DNA of 64,000 bases, taken from an uncultured bacterium. GTDB taxonomy: Bacteria > Planctomycetota > UBA8742 > UBA2392. Of the stretch, positions 1 to 9,559 are shown piece after piece. The notes beneath the pieces are model-generated. The model was not told the DNA's origin. It was given only the letters and a program-made list of their open reading frames with translations, and did not search any database. The number at the start of each line of letters is the position of its first letter. The first letter of the stretch is position 1. The stretch is taken from positions 124,001 to 188,000 of the forward strand of contig CALLQI010000021.1 of NCBI GenBank assembly GCA_938014885.1. Direction: 5' to 3'. The position numbers and the translations under genes are program-made.

Positions 1-1650
1 CGCGATCACCAGCGCTGTCTTGCCGCGTGTCAGCTCTTCAAGGTTCTGCTGGATCATGCGCTCGGTTTCGGTGTCCACGCTGCTGGTGGCTTCATCGAGA
101 ATCAGGATCGGCGCGTCCTTCAGCAGCGCGCGGGCGATGCTAAGCCGCTGGCGCTGGCCGCCACTCAGCTTGATGCCGCGTTCGCCGACCACCGTCTCGT
201 AGCCCTGCGGCAGGCTTTGCACGAAGTCGTCGAACTGGGCGTGGCTCGCGGCCTCAATCACCTTTTCCAGCGGCACATCGACGCCCGGGTAGGCGATGTT
301 CTCGCGGATCGTGCCGTGGAACAGGTACACATCCTGACTTACCAGCGCGATCTGGCGGCGCAGGTCGCTTTGGCGCAGGTCGCGCACGTCAATGCCGTCC
401 AGCTTGATGGCGCCCTGCTGGATGTCGTACAGGCGCAGGATCAGCTTGATCAGCGTGCTCTTGCCCGCACCGGTCGGCCCCGCGATCCCGATCATCTCGC
501 CGGGCTTGATGTAAAAGCTCAGGCCGTTCAGCACCGGCTCGCGGTCGCGGTACTTGAACTGCACGTCGACGAATGCGAGCTCGCCCCTTGACCGGTCAAG
601 AGTAATCGCCTCAGGCTTGTCGCTGATCGCCGACGGGGTTTCCAGCAGGCCGAAGATGCGCACCGCGCTGGCCTTGGCGCGCTGGTACTCGTCGAAAGTC
701 TGGCCCAGCCGGGTCAGCGGCCACAACAGGCGCTGGATCAGCATGCAGAACAGCACCAGGTTGCCCGGCGTAAGCTGCCCGCGCATCGTCATCCAGCCGC
801 CCAGCACGATCACGCCGGCAAACCCGGCGGCAATCGCCATGCGGATCATGGGCGTGAACACGGTGCTGAGCTTGATTGCGTGGGTGTTGGCCTTGCGGTA
901 GGCCTCGCTGGATTCTTCGACTCGCGCGGCCTCGTAGTCTTCAGCCGTGAAGCTCTTGATCACCAGTATGCCGCCGATGTTGTTCTCAAGGCGGGTGGCC
1001 ACGTCGCCGACGCTTTCGCGTACTTTGCGATAGCGCGGCTCAAGCCGCTTGCTGAAGCGCAGGCTGCCCCAGACGATAATCGGGATCGGGATCAGCCCCA
1101 GCGCCGCCAATGTGGGGTTGATCATGAACATTACGGTGGTGGCAAACAGGATCAGCACCACAAGCTGGATCAGCTCGCTGAAGCCGTTGTTCAGGAAGCG
1201 CTCAAGCTGGTTCACGTCATCGTTGAGCATCGCCAGCGTCTTGCCGAGGCGGTGTTCTTCGAAGAAGCGGATCTCGCGGTTTTGCATCTTGCGGTAGGCA
1301 TCAAGGCGCAGGGCGTGCTGCATGTTCTGCGCCAGAGTCATGAAGCCGTAGCCGTAGCCCCACTGCGAAAGGCTTTCCAGGCCGAAGATGATCACAGTCA
1401 GGATCGCCAGGAAAACGATCTGGCTGAACGTGTCGGCGATGCCAAGCCCCGACTTCATCCACATCGGGGCCTTGCCCATGATCACGTCAACCAGCCACGC
1501 CACCAGAATCGGCGGCGCAAGGTCCAGAACCTTATTGGCAACACTGGCACTGGAGGCCGCCACCAACCGCCCGCGCTGAGGCCGCAGATAGCCAATCAAC
1601 CGAGCCATCGGGCGCGCAGAGTGACGCAGGATCGAAGGATCATCAGGCAC
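1..1650 (-). CDS. ABC transporter, fused permease/ATPase (MsbA-like exporter), 3' end cut by window
   Basis: Half-transporter of the multidrug/lipid exporter type: an N-terminal transmembrane domain (about residues 15-320) and a C-terminal nucleotide-binding domain. Visible motifs are Walker A GPTGAGKST, the Q-loop segment IALVSQDVYLF, the signature LSGGQRQRLSIARALL and Walker B ILILDEATSS. The reading frame runs off the left edge just after the H-loop region should begin, so the last residues are missing. The GTG at 1650 is the first in-frame start after a stop and gives MPDDPSILRHSARP before the conserved MARLIGYLRP; the ATG at 1608 is an alternative and neither has a clear ribosome-binding site. 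It is probably a homodimeric exporter in the inner membrane. The substrate cannot be told from sequence. Confidence 0.9.
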   Translation of the reverse strand, partial: MPDDPSILRHSARPMARLIGYLRPQRGRLVAASSASVANKVLDLAPPILVAWLVDVIMGKAPMWMKSGLGIADTFSQIVFLAILTVIIFGLESLSQWGYGYGFMTLAQNMQHALRLDAYRKMQNREIRFFEEHRLGKTLAMLNDDVNQLERFLNNGFSELIQLVVLILFATTVMFMINPTLAALGLIPIPIIVWGSLRFSKRLEPRYRKVRESVGDVATRLENNIGGILVIKSFTAEDYEAARVEESSEAYRKANTHAIKLSTVFTPMIRMAIAAGFAGVIVLGGWMTMRGQLTPGNLVLFCMLIQRLLWPLTRLGQTFDEYQRAKASAVRIFGLLETPSAISDKPEAITLDRSRGELAFVDVQFKYRDREPVLNGLSFYIKPGEMIGIAGPTGAGKSTLIKLILRLYDIQQGAIKLDGIDVRDLRQSDLRRQIALVSQDVYLFHGTIRENIAYPGVDVPLEKVIEAASHAQFDDFVQSLPQGYETVVGERGIKLSGGQRQRLSIARALLKDAPILILDEATSSVDTETERMIQQNLEELTRGKTALVIA

Positions 1651-1791
1651 AACCGCTGTTTAGCGGATTTGCGTTGTCTTGGCCACGTGGAGCCAAGGGA
1701 ATGGCCCGCACCCGCGCAGGGAGTTGAGTTGCCGGGATGTCCTGGTCCGGCCAATGTTTTACGATATAGACTCGAACTGAAGGAGAGAGCG

Positions 1792-2550
1792 ATGCAATCG
1801 ACCGGGATGAAGGTGTTGCTTGCGGTGATGGGGGTTGGGGTGCTGGGCGTCTTTGCCGGCATAGGGCATCTGGCGCAGTTCGGGACCGCAGATGTGTTTG
1901 GTGCTGGCAACGGCGACCTGTCGTCACCGCGTGGAAACGGAACGGTAAGGCGCGCCATGGGGAACCAGGCCCCGGGCCTGCAAGAGCGCGATCCAATTCC
2001 GGAGGACGAGAGCGCTTGGGCAGACGTTGACGAATCTGCCTTCAGGAACAAGGAACGCTTGGCCGAGCGCCCCGGCAACTTTGAAGTAATCAAGAAAGTA
2101 GGCGAGTTCTTCGAGGCCTGCTATCAAGTACAACCTGTCGCTCGCGACCTTTCCTATCCGTTGTTCATCGAGAGTGAGCGCATCGAGTCAAAGCAAGAGC
2201 ATGACCGCAGGGAGGCTGACCGAGACCGCGTTGCGCGTGAAGCGGGGATACCCCGCACGAACGGATGGCGGGAAGGCAACTTTATCATACACAAACTAAC
2301 CCTGTGCCGCTTCAAACAGGGCGAGGCGACAATTACAAACCCTGCTGACCATGGACTGAAGGAATACGAAATTGATCGGTTCGTGGAAGTGCGCAAGTTG
2401 CATCCAGAGCCATGCTACTTGGTGCTGGTGCACCTGAGTTATGAGTCGTTCAAGGGAGACAAGGTCAGTTTCAACAACAACGACTCGGACATGATTCTGT
2501 GCTACGTGCGAAAATCAGATGGCTGGAAACTGGTTTGGATGGACAAGTAG
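1792..2550 (+). CDS. Membrane-anchored hypothetical protein (252 aa)
   Basis: The ATG at 1792 has a strong ribosome-binding site (AAGGAGAG, 1780-1787). The protein starts with a short basic stretch and one hydrophobic segment (about residues 7-27), so it is probably anchored in the inner membrane or exported. A low-complexity acidic linker follows, then a soluble domain (about residues 100-252) that ends in a beta-rich stretch with SDGWKLVWMDK. That ending resembles the last strand of small NTF2/SnoaL-like or lipocalin-like folds, which is only a guess. It is divergent from the ABC exporter. The frame is open for a long way upstream, but that part is antisense to the exporter and not coding. 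Function unknown. Confidence 0.75.
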   Translation: MQSTGMKVLLAVMGVGVLGVFAGIGHLAQFGTADVFGAGNGDLSSPRGNGTVRRAMGNQAPGLQERDPIPEDESAWADVDESAFRNKERLAERPGNFEVIKKVGEFFEACYQVQPVARDLSYPLFIESERIESKQEHDRREADRDRVAREAGIPRTNGWREGNFIIHKLTLCRFKQGEATITNPADHGLKEYEIDRFVEVRKLHPEPCYLVLVHLSYESFKGDKVSFNNNDSDMILCYVRKSDGWKLVWMDK

Positions 2551-2655
2551 ATTCTCTGGTGCGCGCCTTGGTCGGCTCGAGAGTGTGAGCGTTGCTTGCG
2601 CTGATTGCGTTCGCTGACCGCACGTTCGCCACTTGGCGCTTTTGCGCTTTGGCGG

Positions 2656-2661
2656 TAAAGA
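2656..2661 (+). promoter_or_regulatory. Possible leaderless -10 element (TAAAGA) for the amidohydrolase
   Basis: TAAAGA lies exactly 6 nt before the ATG at 2668, where a leaderless transcript would begin. It sits in a short inverted repeat (GGCGGT...ACCGCC) that ends at the start codon. No Shine-Dalgarno sequence is present. This is the weakest member of the series of TANNNT-N6-ATG sites in the window. Confidence 0.3.
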
Positions 2662-2667
2662 ACCGCC

Positions 2668-3966
2668 ATGGACTATGCGATTCGCGTCAGCCATTACCTT
2701 GACCCCGCGACGTTTGAGCTTTCGCGCGATGTGATTCTGTTGCTCTCGGGCGACCGCGTGGCCGAAGTGATCGTCGGCGGCGAAGTCAGTGGCGGCCTTG
2801 ATGGGCTGGCGGCGCGCTCCATGGACTTTGGCGATGCGCTGTGCATGCCCGGGTTTGTCAACTCGCACTGCCACCTGGACCTTTCGCATCTGCACCGGCA
2901 GGTGCCCAGCGGCCTCAAGTTTCATGAGTGGGCGCCCGCGGTGATTGCCGGCCGCATGGTGCCGCCGCCGCTGATTGAGCAAGGCATCGGCGATGGCGTG
3001 CGGATGGCGGTGGCGGGGGGCACGACTTCGATTCTGGACATCAGCGTCAAGGGTGATTGCGCTCCCGCACTGGCGCGTCACGGGTTGCGCGGTGTGGCCG
3101 CCTTGGAAGTGCTGGGCTGGTCGGGCGCGTCAGCCGAACGCGCTATGCAGGGTGTAGATGAGATCATCCGCGCGCGCTTTGAACTTGAGCGCGACCGCCT
3201 GGGCAACGACGCCGGTACGGGGGCCGATCCCGTTGCGCAGGAGGGCATGAGCTTTGGCTATTCGCCCCACGCGCCGTACTCGACCAGTGCCGAGTTGTAC
3301 CAGCACGCGATGGGCCGCGCATTTGGTGAGGGGCGCGTGTGCACAACCCACGCCGCCGAATCGCCCGAAGAAGCCGAGTTCATCCGCGCAGGCACGGGTC
3401 CGCTGCGCGAGTTGCTGGCGCGTCTGGGTGTCGATGTCGCGGGCTTTGCTGGCTACGGCGAGTCGCCGCTGACGCTGCTGCTGCGCGACTGGCTGGCACC
3501 GTGGTTGCACGCCGCGAACCCGCAGCTTGTGCTGGTTCACTGCAACTACCCCGAAGCCGGCGACTGGCAATGGCTGGAGGCCGCCAAACCCAGCGTGTGC
3601 TGGTGCCCGCGCAGCCACGCGTACTTCGGCCACGAGCCGTGGCCGCTAGCGCGAATGCTGGAAGCCGGCGTGAACCTGGTGCTCGGCACAGACAGCCTGG
3701 GCAGCAACGACGGCCTCGACATGCTGGGCGAGATCGCGCAGGCCGTGAAGACGGTGCCGGATGCGGACCTGGAGACCCTGTTCAAGGCCGCCACGGTGAA
3801 CGGTCGCAATGCCCTGGGAATCGCCCCGGATGCGGCCGACCTGTGCATCTGGGCTCTGCCCGGCGCGGCGGGCGACACAAAGCAGGCGCTGGAAGGCCTG
3901 CTGCGCGACCGGCCGCCATTGCTGGCATCCTTCAGCCGCGGCAACCTGATCGCCCGCTCGATTTGA
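2668..3966 (+). CDS. Amidohydrolase-superfamily metal-dependent deaminase (SsnA/aminofutalosine deaminase-like)
   Basis: TIM-barrel metal hydrolase of 432 residues. The metal ligands are visible in order: HCH at residues 67-69 in FVNSHCHLDLSH, the H of TTHAAESPEEAEF, the H of LVHCNYPE, and the D of LGTDSLGSND. The SPHAPYS segment is also conserved in the deaminase branch (guanine, cytosine, S-adenosylhomocysteine and aminofutalosine deaminases). Members of this branch release ammonia from a purine or pyrimidine ring. Planctomycetes often use the futalosine route to menaquinone, so an MqnX-type role is possible, but no other mqn gene is in the window. The substrate is therefore open. Confidence 0.8.
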   Translation: MDYAIRVSHYLDPATFELSRDVILLLSGDRVAEVIVGGEVSGGLDGLAARSMDFGDALCMPGFVNSHCHLDLSHLHRQVPSGLKFHEWAPAVIAGRMVPPPLIEQGIGDGVRMAVAGGTTSILDISVKGDCAPALARHGLRGVAALEVLGWSGASAERAMQGVDEIIRARFELERDRLGNDAGTGADPVAQEGMSFGYSPHAPYSTSAELYQHAMGRAFGEGRVCTTHAAESPEEAEFIRAGTGPLRELLARLGVDVAGFAGYGESPLTLLLRDWLAPWLHAANPQLVLVHCNYPEAGDWQWLEAAKPSVCWCPRSHAYFGHEPWPLARMLEAGVNLVLGTDSLGSNDGLDMLGEIAQAVKTVPDADLETLFKAATVNGRNALGIAPDAADLCIWALPGAAGDTKQALEGLLRDRPPLLASFSRGNLIARSI

Positions 3967-4043
3967 CTGTGCGAGCGGCTTACGTATGAGTTCGATCCCT
4001 GCTAAACCCGCAACACTGGCGCGTTGATCTGCTGAGGTGATGG

Positions 4044-5369
4044 ATGCTCGATATCAAGCTGATTCGTGATGATCCTGCGGGTGTGAAGCAGCGCCTTGCC
4101 ACGCGCAATGTTGATGGCGCGGTTGTTGACGACGTCCTGAAGCTTGACGCTCAGTGGCGCGCGGCCAAGACCGCGGCCGACGAGCAGCAGGGCGCACTGA
4201 ACAAGGCCAACAAGGCGTTCGGCCCGTGGATGGGTGCCCGCAAGAAGAACCCTGTCGCGCCGGCCCCGGCGGAACTCACGACCTTGCTGGGTGCTGCACC
4301 GGCCGATCCGGAGGCCGCCAAAGCCGCGCTCGGCAAGCTTGGCGAAAAACAGGCCGAGGCCGCCCGCGCCGCTGACGCCATCGAACAACAGATCGACGCG
4401 CTCTTGCTGTATGTGCCGAACTTGCCTCTGGCGGCCACACCGGTTGGCAAAAGCGAAGCCGATAATGTGGTCCGCAAAGAGTGGGGCAGCAAACCCGCAT
4501 TCGCGTTCACGCCCAAGCCGCACTGGGAACTGGTGGCAGGCCAGGGCTTCGACATGGAAATTGGCGGCCGCATCAGTGGCAGCGGCTTCCCTTTCTTTCG
4601 TGGCAAGCTGGCGCGGCTTGAGCGCGCGCTGATCAGCTTCTTTCTTGACCTGCACACCCGCGAGCACGGCTACACCGAATGCTGGGTGCCGTTTCTGGTG
4701 CGCGAGGAAACGCTGCGCAACAGCGGCCAGTTGCCCAAGTTCTTCGATGAGATGTACCGCACCGATGACCGCGATGACCTGTTCCTGATCCCCACCGCGG
4801 AAGTGCCGCTCACCAGCGCCCACGCCGGCGAGATCCTGGACGATGCGGCCACGCCGATCCGCTACTGCGCGTTCACGCCCTGCTTCCGCCGTGAGGCCGG
4901 CGCTGCCGGCAAAGACACCCGCGGCATCCTGCGCGTCCACCAGTTCAGCAAAGTGGAATTGATGGTCGTAACGACGCCCGAGAACAGCGAGGCCGAACAC
5001 GAGACGCTGACCCGCTGTGCCGAAACCGTGCTGGAGCGGCTCGAGATTCCGTACCGCAGGCTTGAGTTGTGCACCGCCGACATCGGCTTTGGTGCGGCGC
5101 GTTGCTATGACCTCGAGGTCTGGGCTGCGGGCGTTGGCAAGTGGCTGGAAGCCAGCAGTTGCAGCATCTTCACGGACTACCAGGCCCGCCGCGCCAAGAT
5201 TCGCGTGCGCGACAAGGACAAGAAGGTGCGGCTGGCGCACACGCTCAACGGAAGCGGACTCGCCTGCCCGCGCACAATGATCGCGCTGCTCGAAAACGGG
5301 CAGCAAGCCGACGGCCGCGTGAAGTTGCCGGCCGCGCTGGCGACTTACTATGGCGGAGAGTGGCTGTAG
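4044..5369 (+). CDS. serS: Seryl-tRNA synthetase
   Basis: Class II aminoacyl-tRNA synthetase of 441 residues, the usual size. It starts with the typical MLDIKLIRDDP and has the N-terminal two-helix coiled-coil arm (about residues 30-110) that grips the long variable arm of tRNA-Ser. Motif 2 is CFRREAGAAGKDTRGILRVH and motif 3 is in the segment from LNGSGLACPRTMIALLENGQ. TAEVPLT, part of the serine-binding pocket, is present. The ribosome-binding site is GAGGTG at about 4034. It charges tRNA-Ser and tRNA-Sec with serine in the cytoplasm. nadB follows about 100 nt downstream across a large hairpin. Confidence 0.97.
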   Translation: MLDIKLIRDDPAGVKQRLATRNVDGAVVDDVLKLDAQWRAAKTAADEQQGALNKANKAFGPWMGARKKNPVAPAPAELTTLLGAAPADPEAAKAALGKLGEKQAEAARAADAIEQQIDALLLYVPNLPLAATPVGKSEADNVVRKEWGSKPAFAFTPKPHWELVAGQGFDMEIGGRISGSGFPFFRGKLARLERALISFFLDLHTREHGYTECWVPFLVREETLRNSGQLPKFFDEMYRTDDRDDLFLIPTAEVPLTSAHAGEILDDAATPIRYCAFTPCFRREAGAAGKDTRGILRVHQFSKVELMVVTTPENSEAEHETLTRCAETVLERLEIPYRRLELCTADIGFGAARCYDLEVWAAGVGKWLEASSCSIFTDYQARRAKIRVRDKDKKVRLAHTLNGSGLACPRTMIALLENGQQADGRVKLPAALATYYGGEWL

Positions 5370-5389
5370 GCAGAAACGCGTCCCGCGCC

Positions 5390-5441
5390 CCGTGCCCCGA
5401 GTGCCGGGTCAACTGCAGCAGACGCGGCACTCGGGACACGG
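5390..5441. repeat. 17-nt inverted repeat between serS and nadB (possible terminator)
   Basis: The arms at 5390-5406 and 5425-5441 match at 16 of 17 positions as inverted copies, with an 18-nt loop. No T-run follows, so it is not a standard rho-independent terminator, though it could block readthrough from serS. The 13-mer CGGCACTCGGGAC in the right arm (5425-5437) recurs exactly at 45393-45405 between thiE and purB, so it belongs to a dispersed intergenic repeat. Confidence 0.6.
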
Positions 5442-5468
5442 CACGCTGGACGTAGTTCTGGAACCCGC

Positions 5469-7067
5469 ATGGACCGCTACCTCGTCAGCTTCGATACCAA
5501 GCACCTCAGCCAGGAAACGGTTGATGTGCTGGTGATTGGCACCGGGGTGGCCGGGCTTTCCGCTGCGATGATGGCGGCGCGCGGCGGCTGCCAGACGCTG
5601 ATGGTCAACAAATCGGCGCTGGAAGAGTCCAATACCAGCTGGGCCAAGGGTGGCATTGCAGCCGTCACGGCGCGCGAGGACACCTTCGACTCGCACGTGC
5701 GCGACACGCTGGTTGCGGGCGACGGCCTTTGCGACGAGGCGGTCGTGCGCGCGATCGTTGAGTCGGCGCCCTCGGCGATTGAATTCCTGCAATCCGCCGG
5801 GGCGCGCTTTGATGAAGCTTCCGACGGCGAAGTGGACCTTGGCCGCGAAGGCGGGCATTCCGGCCGGCGCATCCTGCACGCGGGCGGCGACGCCACCGGT
5901 GCCGAGGTCACGCGTGCGCTGCTGTCAGCCTGTCGCGAAACGGCGGGCCTCCGCGCGTACAAGAACACCTTTGTGCTGGACCTGCTGACCGAGGGCGGGT
6001 CGTGCGTCGGCGCGATCATGATGCGCCACAACGAGCCGCACGTGGTGTGGGCGCGAACGGTGATTCTGGCCAGCGGCGGTGCCGGGCAGCTTTACCGCGA
6101 AAGCAGCAACCCTCCGGTGGCCACGGCCGACGGCCACGCGATGGCAATCCGCGCCGGCGCCACGATGCGCGACATGGAGATGGTGCAGTTTCACCCGACA
6201 CTGCTGTACGTTGCGGGTTTCGAGCGCCGCCTGATTACCGAGGCGCTGCGCGGCTACGGCGCCTATCTGCGCAACAGCAAGGGTGAGCGCTTCATGGTCG
6301 GGCACCACGAACTGGCCGAGCTTGCGCCGCGTGACGTGGTCAGCCGCGCAATCAACGCCGAGATGCGGCGCACCGGCGACGCGGCCGCGTTTCTAGACGT
6401 GACGCACCTCGACCAGGCTGAGCTGCGGCGCAAGTTCCCGACCTTCATGCAGGCCTGTGACGACGCGGGCATTGACGCGTCAAGGTCATGGGTGCCGGTG
6501 CGGCCGGGTCCCCACTACATGCTGGGTGGGGTGGTCGCAAGACTTGATGGCACCACATCAATCGAGGGCCTGCTGGCGGTGGGGGAGGTCACCAGCACCG
6601 GCCTGCATGGCGCGAACCGCCTTGCCAGCAACAGCCTGCTGGAAGGCCTGGTGTGCGGTCGCAAGGCCGGCGAGCTGGCGGCCACCCGCGGGGCATTTAC
6701 CCGCAAGCACCCGCGAATCGCGGCTGAGCGGCCGATGCGCAGCACCCGGCGTATCGACGTGCCGGACATGATCAACGCGGTGAAGGGCGCGATGTGGCGC
6801 TGGATGGGCGTCGAGCGCGACGAACGCGGCATGCAGGAACTGCTGCGCCAGTTGCGCGGCTGGCAGAAGCTGCTGAACGAGCAGGAGCGACGCTTCCCAA
6901 GCGAGTGGCAGCTCGAGAACATGCTTGATGTCGCGGCCGCAATGACGTTCAGCGCCTTGACGCGTAAAGAGAGCCGCGGGGTGCACTTCCGCAATGATTT
7001 CCCGGCCCCCGACCCGGCCTGGGCACAGCGCCACGTCGAATACACGGCCAGCGGCGGCGCAATCTAG
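5469..7067 (+). CDS. nadB: L-aspartate oxidase
   Basis: FAD enzyme of 532 residues that oxidises L-aspartate to iminoaspartate, the first step of de novo NAD synthesis. The dinucleotide-binding motif is VLVIGTGVAGLSAAMMAARG (about residues 19-38). Other family marks are SNTSWAKGGIAAV, EGGHSGRRILHAGGDATG, the active-site region FHPTLL, and GANRLASNSLLEGLV near residue 380. The helical C-terminal domain of the succinate dehydrogenase/fumarate reductase flavoprotein family is complete. nadA and nadC are not in the window. Its stop codon lies in a CTAG shared with the stop of the convergent neighbour. Confidence 0.95.
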   Translation: MDRYLVSFDTKHLSQETVDVLVIGTGVAGLSAAMMAARGGCQTLMVNKSALEESNTSWAKGGIAAVTAREDTFDSHVRDTLVAGDGLCDEAVVRAIVESAPSAIEFLQSAGARFDEASDGEVDLGREGGHSGRRILHAGGDATGAEVTRALLSACRETAGLRAYKNTFVLDLLTEGGSCVGAIMMRHNEPHVVWARTVILASGGAGQLYRESSNPPVATADGHAMAIRAGATMRDMEMVQFHPTLLYVAGFERRLITEALRGYGAYLRNSKGERFMVGHHELAELAPRDVVSRAINAEMRRTGDAAAFLDVTHLDQAELRRKFPTFMQACDDAGIDASRSWVPVRPGPHYMLGGVVARLDGTTSIEGLLAVGEVTSTGLHGANRLASNSLLEGLVCGRKAGELAATRGAFTRKHPRIAAERPMRSTRRIDVPDMINAVKGAMWRWMGVERDERGMQELLRQLRGWQKLLNEQERRFPSEWQLENMLDVAAAMTFSALTRKESRGVHFRNDFPAPDPAWAQRHVEYTASGGAI

Positions 7068-9181
7068 CGCAATAGCTCAAACAGGTTCGAGTGGTCGTCG
7101 GTCCAAGGCTCGATGTATCGGTCCACGGTGGGCATGCTGGCGAACTCGGGGTCGTAGTGCTGCATCTGGCCGGACTCGCGAACGATTTGCGCGGCTTCCA
7201 GCGTGAACTTCTGGAAGGCCTGCTGGAACGCGCTGCTCTTGGTCACCAGCACCCAGTGAGCCTGCGATGCGCCTTCCGGGTTGAAGTTGCCGGACAGCCA
7301 GTTCAGGTACGTCCACCCAATGTGGCGCGATGCGGCCGCCACCACGGGAGCCAGGTCAAGGTGGCGGTTGCTGATGTGCACGCACAGCACGCCGTCGGGC
7401 TTGAGGTGGCGGATGTAGACCTCAAAGGCCTCTACCGTAAGCAGGTGCACCGGGATCGCGTCGCTGCTGAAGGCGTCGAGCACGAGCACGTCAAACTGTT
7501 GCGGCTCTTCGCGTTCCAGCGTCAGGCGCGCATCGCCAAGCTGAATGCTGTACTCGGCCTCGCAGTTCTTCAGATAGGTAAAGTACTCGTCGGCGAGTTC
7601 CACCACGTACGGGTTGATCTCATAGAACCGGTAGGTGTCGCCCGGTTTCGCGTACGTCGCCAGAGTGCCCGTGCCTAGGCCCACCACGCCGACGTGCATG
7701 TTTTCCTGGCGCGGGAATGACAGCAGCGTCAGCCCGGCGCCCGAGTGCTTGGCGTAGTAAGTGGTCGCAAGCCGCTGATGGCGTTCACTCATGAATTGTC
7801 GGCCGTGCAGAGTGCTGCCGGAAAGCATGTCGCGCAACCAGGGCAGGTTGCTGCCTTCGGGCGTTTCATCGACGCGGAACACGCCGTAGAAGTTTCGGCC
7901 CGCGTGGATGGACTCGCGCAGCGTGTAAGTGATCGCCGCGCCCAGGCCGATGATCGTGGCCAGCGTCAGCGAAAGCAGCACACCCCACACCCAGCGAGGC
8001 TTGCCGTCGTACAGCTTGCTGCGGGGGTCGCGGGCCATCTGAACCAACACCAGCACGACGGTTGCCAGCAGCGCTGTCGGCAACTCGGCGTACAGTGAAA
8101 ACACCAGCGGCGCCACCAGCGCCACGAAGGCACCGCCAATCACCCCGCCCAGCGAAATCGAAAGGTAGAAGCGCGTCAGCGAAGACGCCTCCGGCCGCAG
8201 CCTGTAAGTCTCGCCATGGCAGACCACGCAGGTGATGAACAGCGATGCGCTGTACAGCGCCACTGTCCACAGGATTGGCAGTTCCGCGCTGTACCACAGT
8301 GCGATGCCCGTGGCCGCGATCGCGACCACGAACATCCCCAGCATGGTCGGGCGGATGTACCAGCGCGGGCCGGCAAAAGTGATGATGAACGACAGCAGGT
8401 AAAGGCTCAGCGGCAGCACCCACAGGAACGGTACGGCCGCAACGTCAACACAAAGCTGGTTGGTGTAGCCCATCAGCAGCATCGTGCCCATGGCCGGAAA
8501 CGCGACCCAGAAGAAGCGCCGGGTGCGCATCGGCATTGCCGGGCGGTCGTCGGGCTTGGCGGCTTCGGCGCTTGGCGCAGCTTCCGGCGCGGCCTTGGCC
8601 TTGAAGGCGATCAACGCGGCCGCGGCGCACACCACCGCAAAGCCGACAAACAGCCACGACCAGTTCGTTGCCTGCTGGGTGCGGCCCCACAGGGGTTCAA
8701 ACACAAATGGGTACGTGACCAGCGCCAGCAGGCTGCCGACGTTGCTCAGCGCGTACAGCGCGTAAGGCGATTTGCCCGGGTTGGCACGCGCGAACCAGGC
8801 CTGCAGCAGCGGACCCGTGGCCGACAGCACCAGATACGGAAGCCCGACACTCGTCGCCAGCAGTAACAGAATTCGCAGCGTGGGGTTCTCGTCGCCCGTG
8901 GGTTTGAAGCTTTCCGGCGGGATGATCGGCAACGTGACGGCCGCCAGCACAAGCAGCGCCAAGTGTACGCCAAGCTGCACCGCCGGCTTCAAGCGCGCGA
9001 TGCTCAAGTGCGCGTAGCCATAGCCCGCGAGCAAGCCGCCCTGGAAAAACAGCAACGCCACGGACCACACGGCAGGCGTTCCGCCGAACCACGGCAGAAT
9101 GAAGTGGCTGATCAGCGGCTGTACCTGAAACAGCAGGAACGCGCTGATGAAGATGGTCAATGCAAAGGGCAGAACCCGCAT
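7064..9181 (-). CDS. Fused MFS/spermidine-synthase-like membrane protein (705 aa)
   Basis: The N-terminal half has about ten or more hydrophobic segments (for example the LLFQVQPLISHFILPWFGG start). The C-terminal part (about residues 470-700) is a class I SAM-dependent fold with VGVVGLGTGTLATYA and the acidic strand end YEINP, then VLVLDAFSSDAIPVHLL, as in spermidine synthases. Proteins of this fused type are common in planctomycetes, but their reaction is not established. No other polyamine gene is nearby. A ribosome-binding site (GAGGTAC) precedes the ATG. A close paralogue lies at 17379-19604. It may be the last gene of the waaA operon and overlaps nadB tail-to-tail by 4 nt. Confidence 0.88.
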   Translation of the reverse strand: MRVLPFALTIFISAFLLFQVQPLISHFILPWFGGTPAVWSVALLFFQGGLLAGYGYAHLSIARLKPAVQLGVHLALLVLAAVTLPIIPPESFKPTGDENPTLRILLLLATSVGLPYLVLSATGPLLQAWFARANPGKSPYALYALSNVGSLLALVTYPFVFEPLWGRTQQATNWSWLFVGFAVVCAAAALIAFKAKAAPEAAPSAEAAKPDDRPAMPMRTRRFFWVAFPAMGTMLLMGYTNQLCVDVAAVPFLWVLPLSLYLLSFIITFAGPRWYIRPTMLGMFVVAIAATGIALWYSAELPILWTVALYSASLFITCVVCHGETYRLRPEASSLTRFYLSISLGGVIGGAFVALVAPLVFSLYAELPTALLATVVLVLVQMARDPRSKLYDGKPRWVWGVLLSLTLATIIGLGAAITYTLRESIHAGRNFYGVFRVDETPEGSNLPWLRDMLSGSTLHGRQFMSERHQRLATTYYAKHSGAGLTLLSFPRQENMHVGVVGLGTGTLATYAKPGDTYRFYEINPYVVELADEYFTYLKNCEAEYSIQLGDARLTLEREEPQQFDVLVLDAFSSDAIPVHLLTVEAFEVYIRHLKPDGVLCVHISNRHLDLAPVVAAASRHIGWTYLNWLSGNFNPEGASQAHWVLVTKSSAFQQAFQKFTLEAAQIVRESGQMQHYDPEFASMPTVDRYIEPWTDDHSNLFELLR

Positions 9182-9205
9182 CGGGTACCTCGGTGTGGCC
9201 GGATT

Positions 9206-9559
9206 CTAGCTTGGGTTGGCTGGCGCGGCAGGCTTGCGTTTCTTCCAGGCGCGGATGTCCGCGCGGATGCGGTCGCCGTCGGCCACGGTCAGTTCAATCA
9301 GGCGGCGCACCCGCAGCATCAGGAAGCCTACGAACGCAAGGAAGGCCACGAACGGCCCCACGACGATCATGTGGTAGTTGCTGTGCAGGGTAGAGGCAAA
9401 GGCAATGGCGGCACCAAGGCCGCACAGGGCGATCACGCCCGCCAACAGCATGCGCTTCCATACCCTGCGGCGCAGGGCCAACAGTTCGTCCGTATCAGCA
9501 AGCTCGGCACTGAGCTTGTCGGCGAGTTCCTGCCACTTCTCAAGAGTGGGGTCGGTCAT
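9206..9559 (-). CDS. Small membrane protein with two transmembrane segments
   Basis: 117 residues: an acidic N-terminal helix, two hydrophobic segments (about 37-57 and 63-82), and a basic tail ending KKRKPAAPANPS. Its ATG overlaps the stop codon of waaA by 4 nt (ATGA type), so translation is probably coupled. The family is not recognised. The position suggests an envelope role. Confidence 0.7.
   Translation of the reverse strand: MTDPTLEKWQELADKLSAELADTDELLALRRRVWKRMLLAGVIALCGLGAAIAFASTLHSNYHMIVVGPFVAFLAFVGFLMLRVRRLIELTVADGDRIRADIRAWKKRKPAAPANPS

Noticed and set aside
1653..1667. CCGCT/AGCGG hairpin between the ABC gene and its neighbour
   Set aside because: The stem has only 5 bp, there is no T-run, and it lies at the 5' end of both divergent genes.
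880..1791. Long open plus-strand frame leading into the gene at 1792
   Set aside because: It is antisense to the ABC exporter, whose minus-strand motifs are unmistakable. The real start has a strong ribosome-binding site at 1780-1787.
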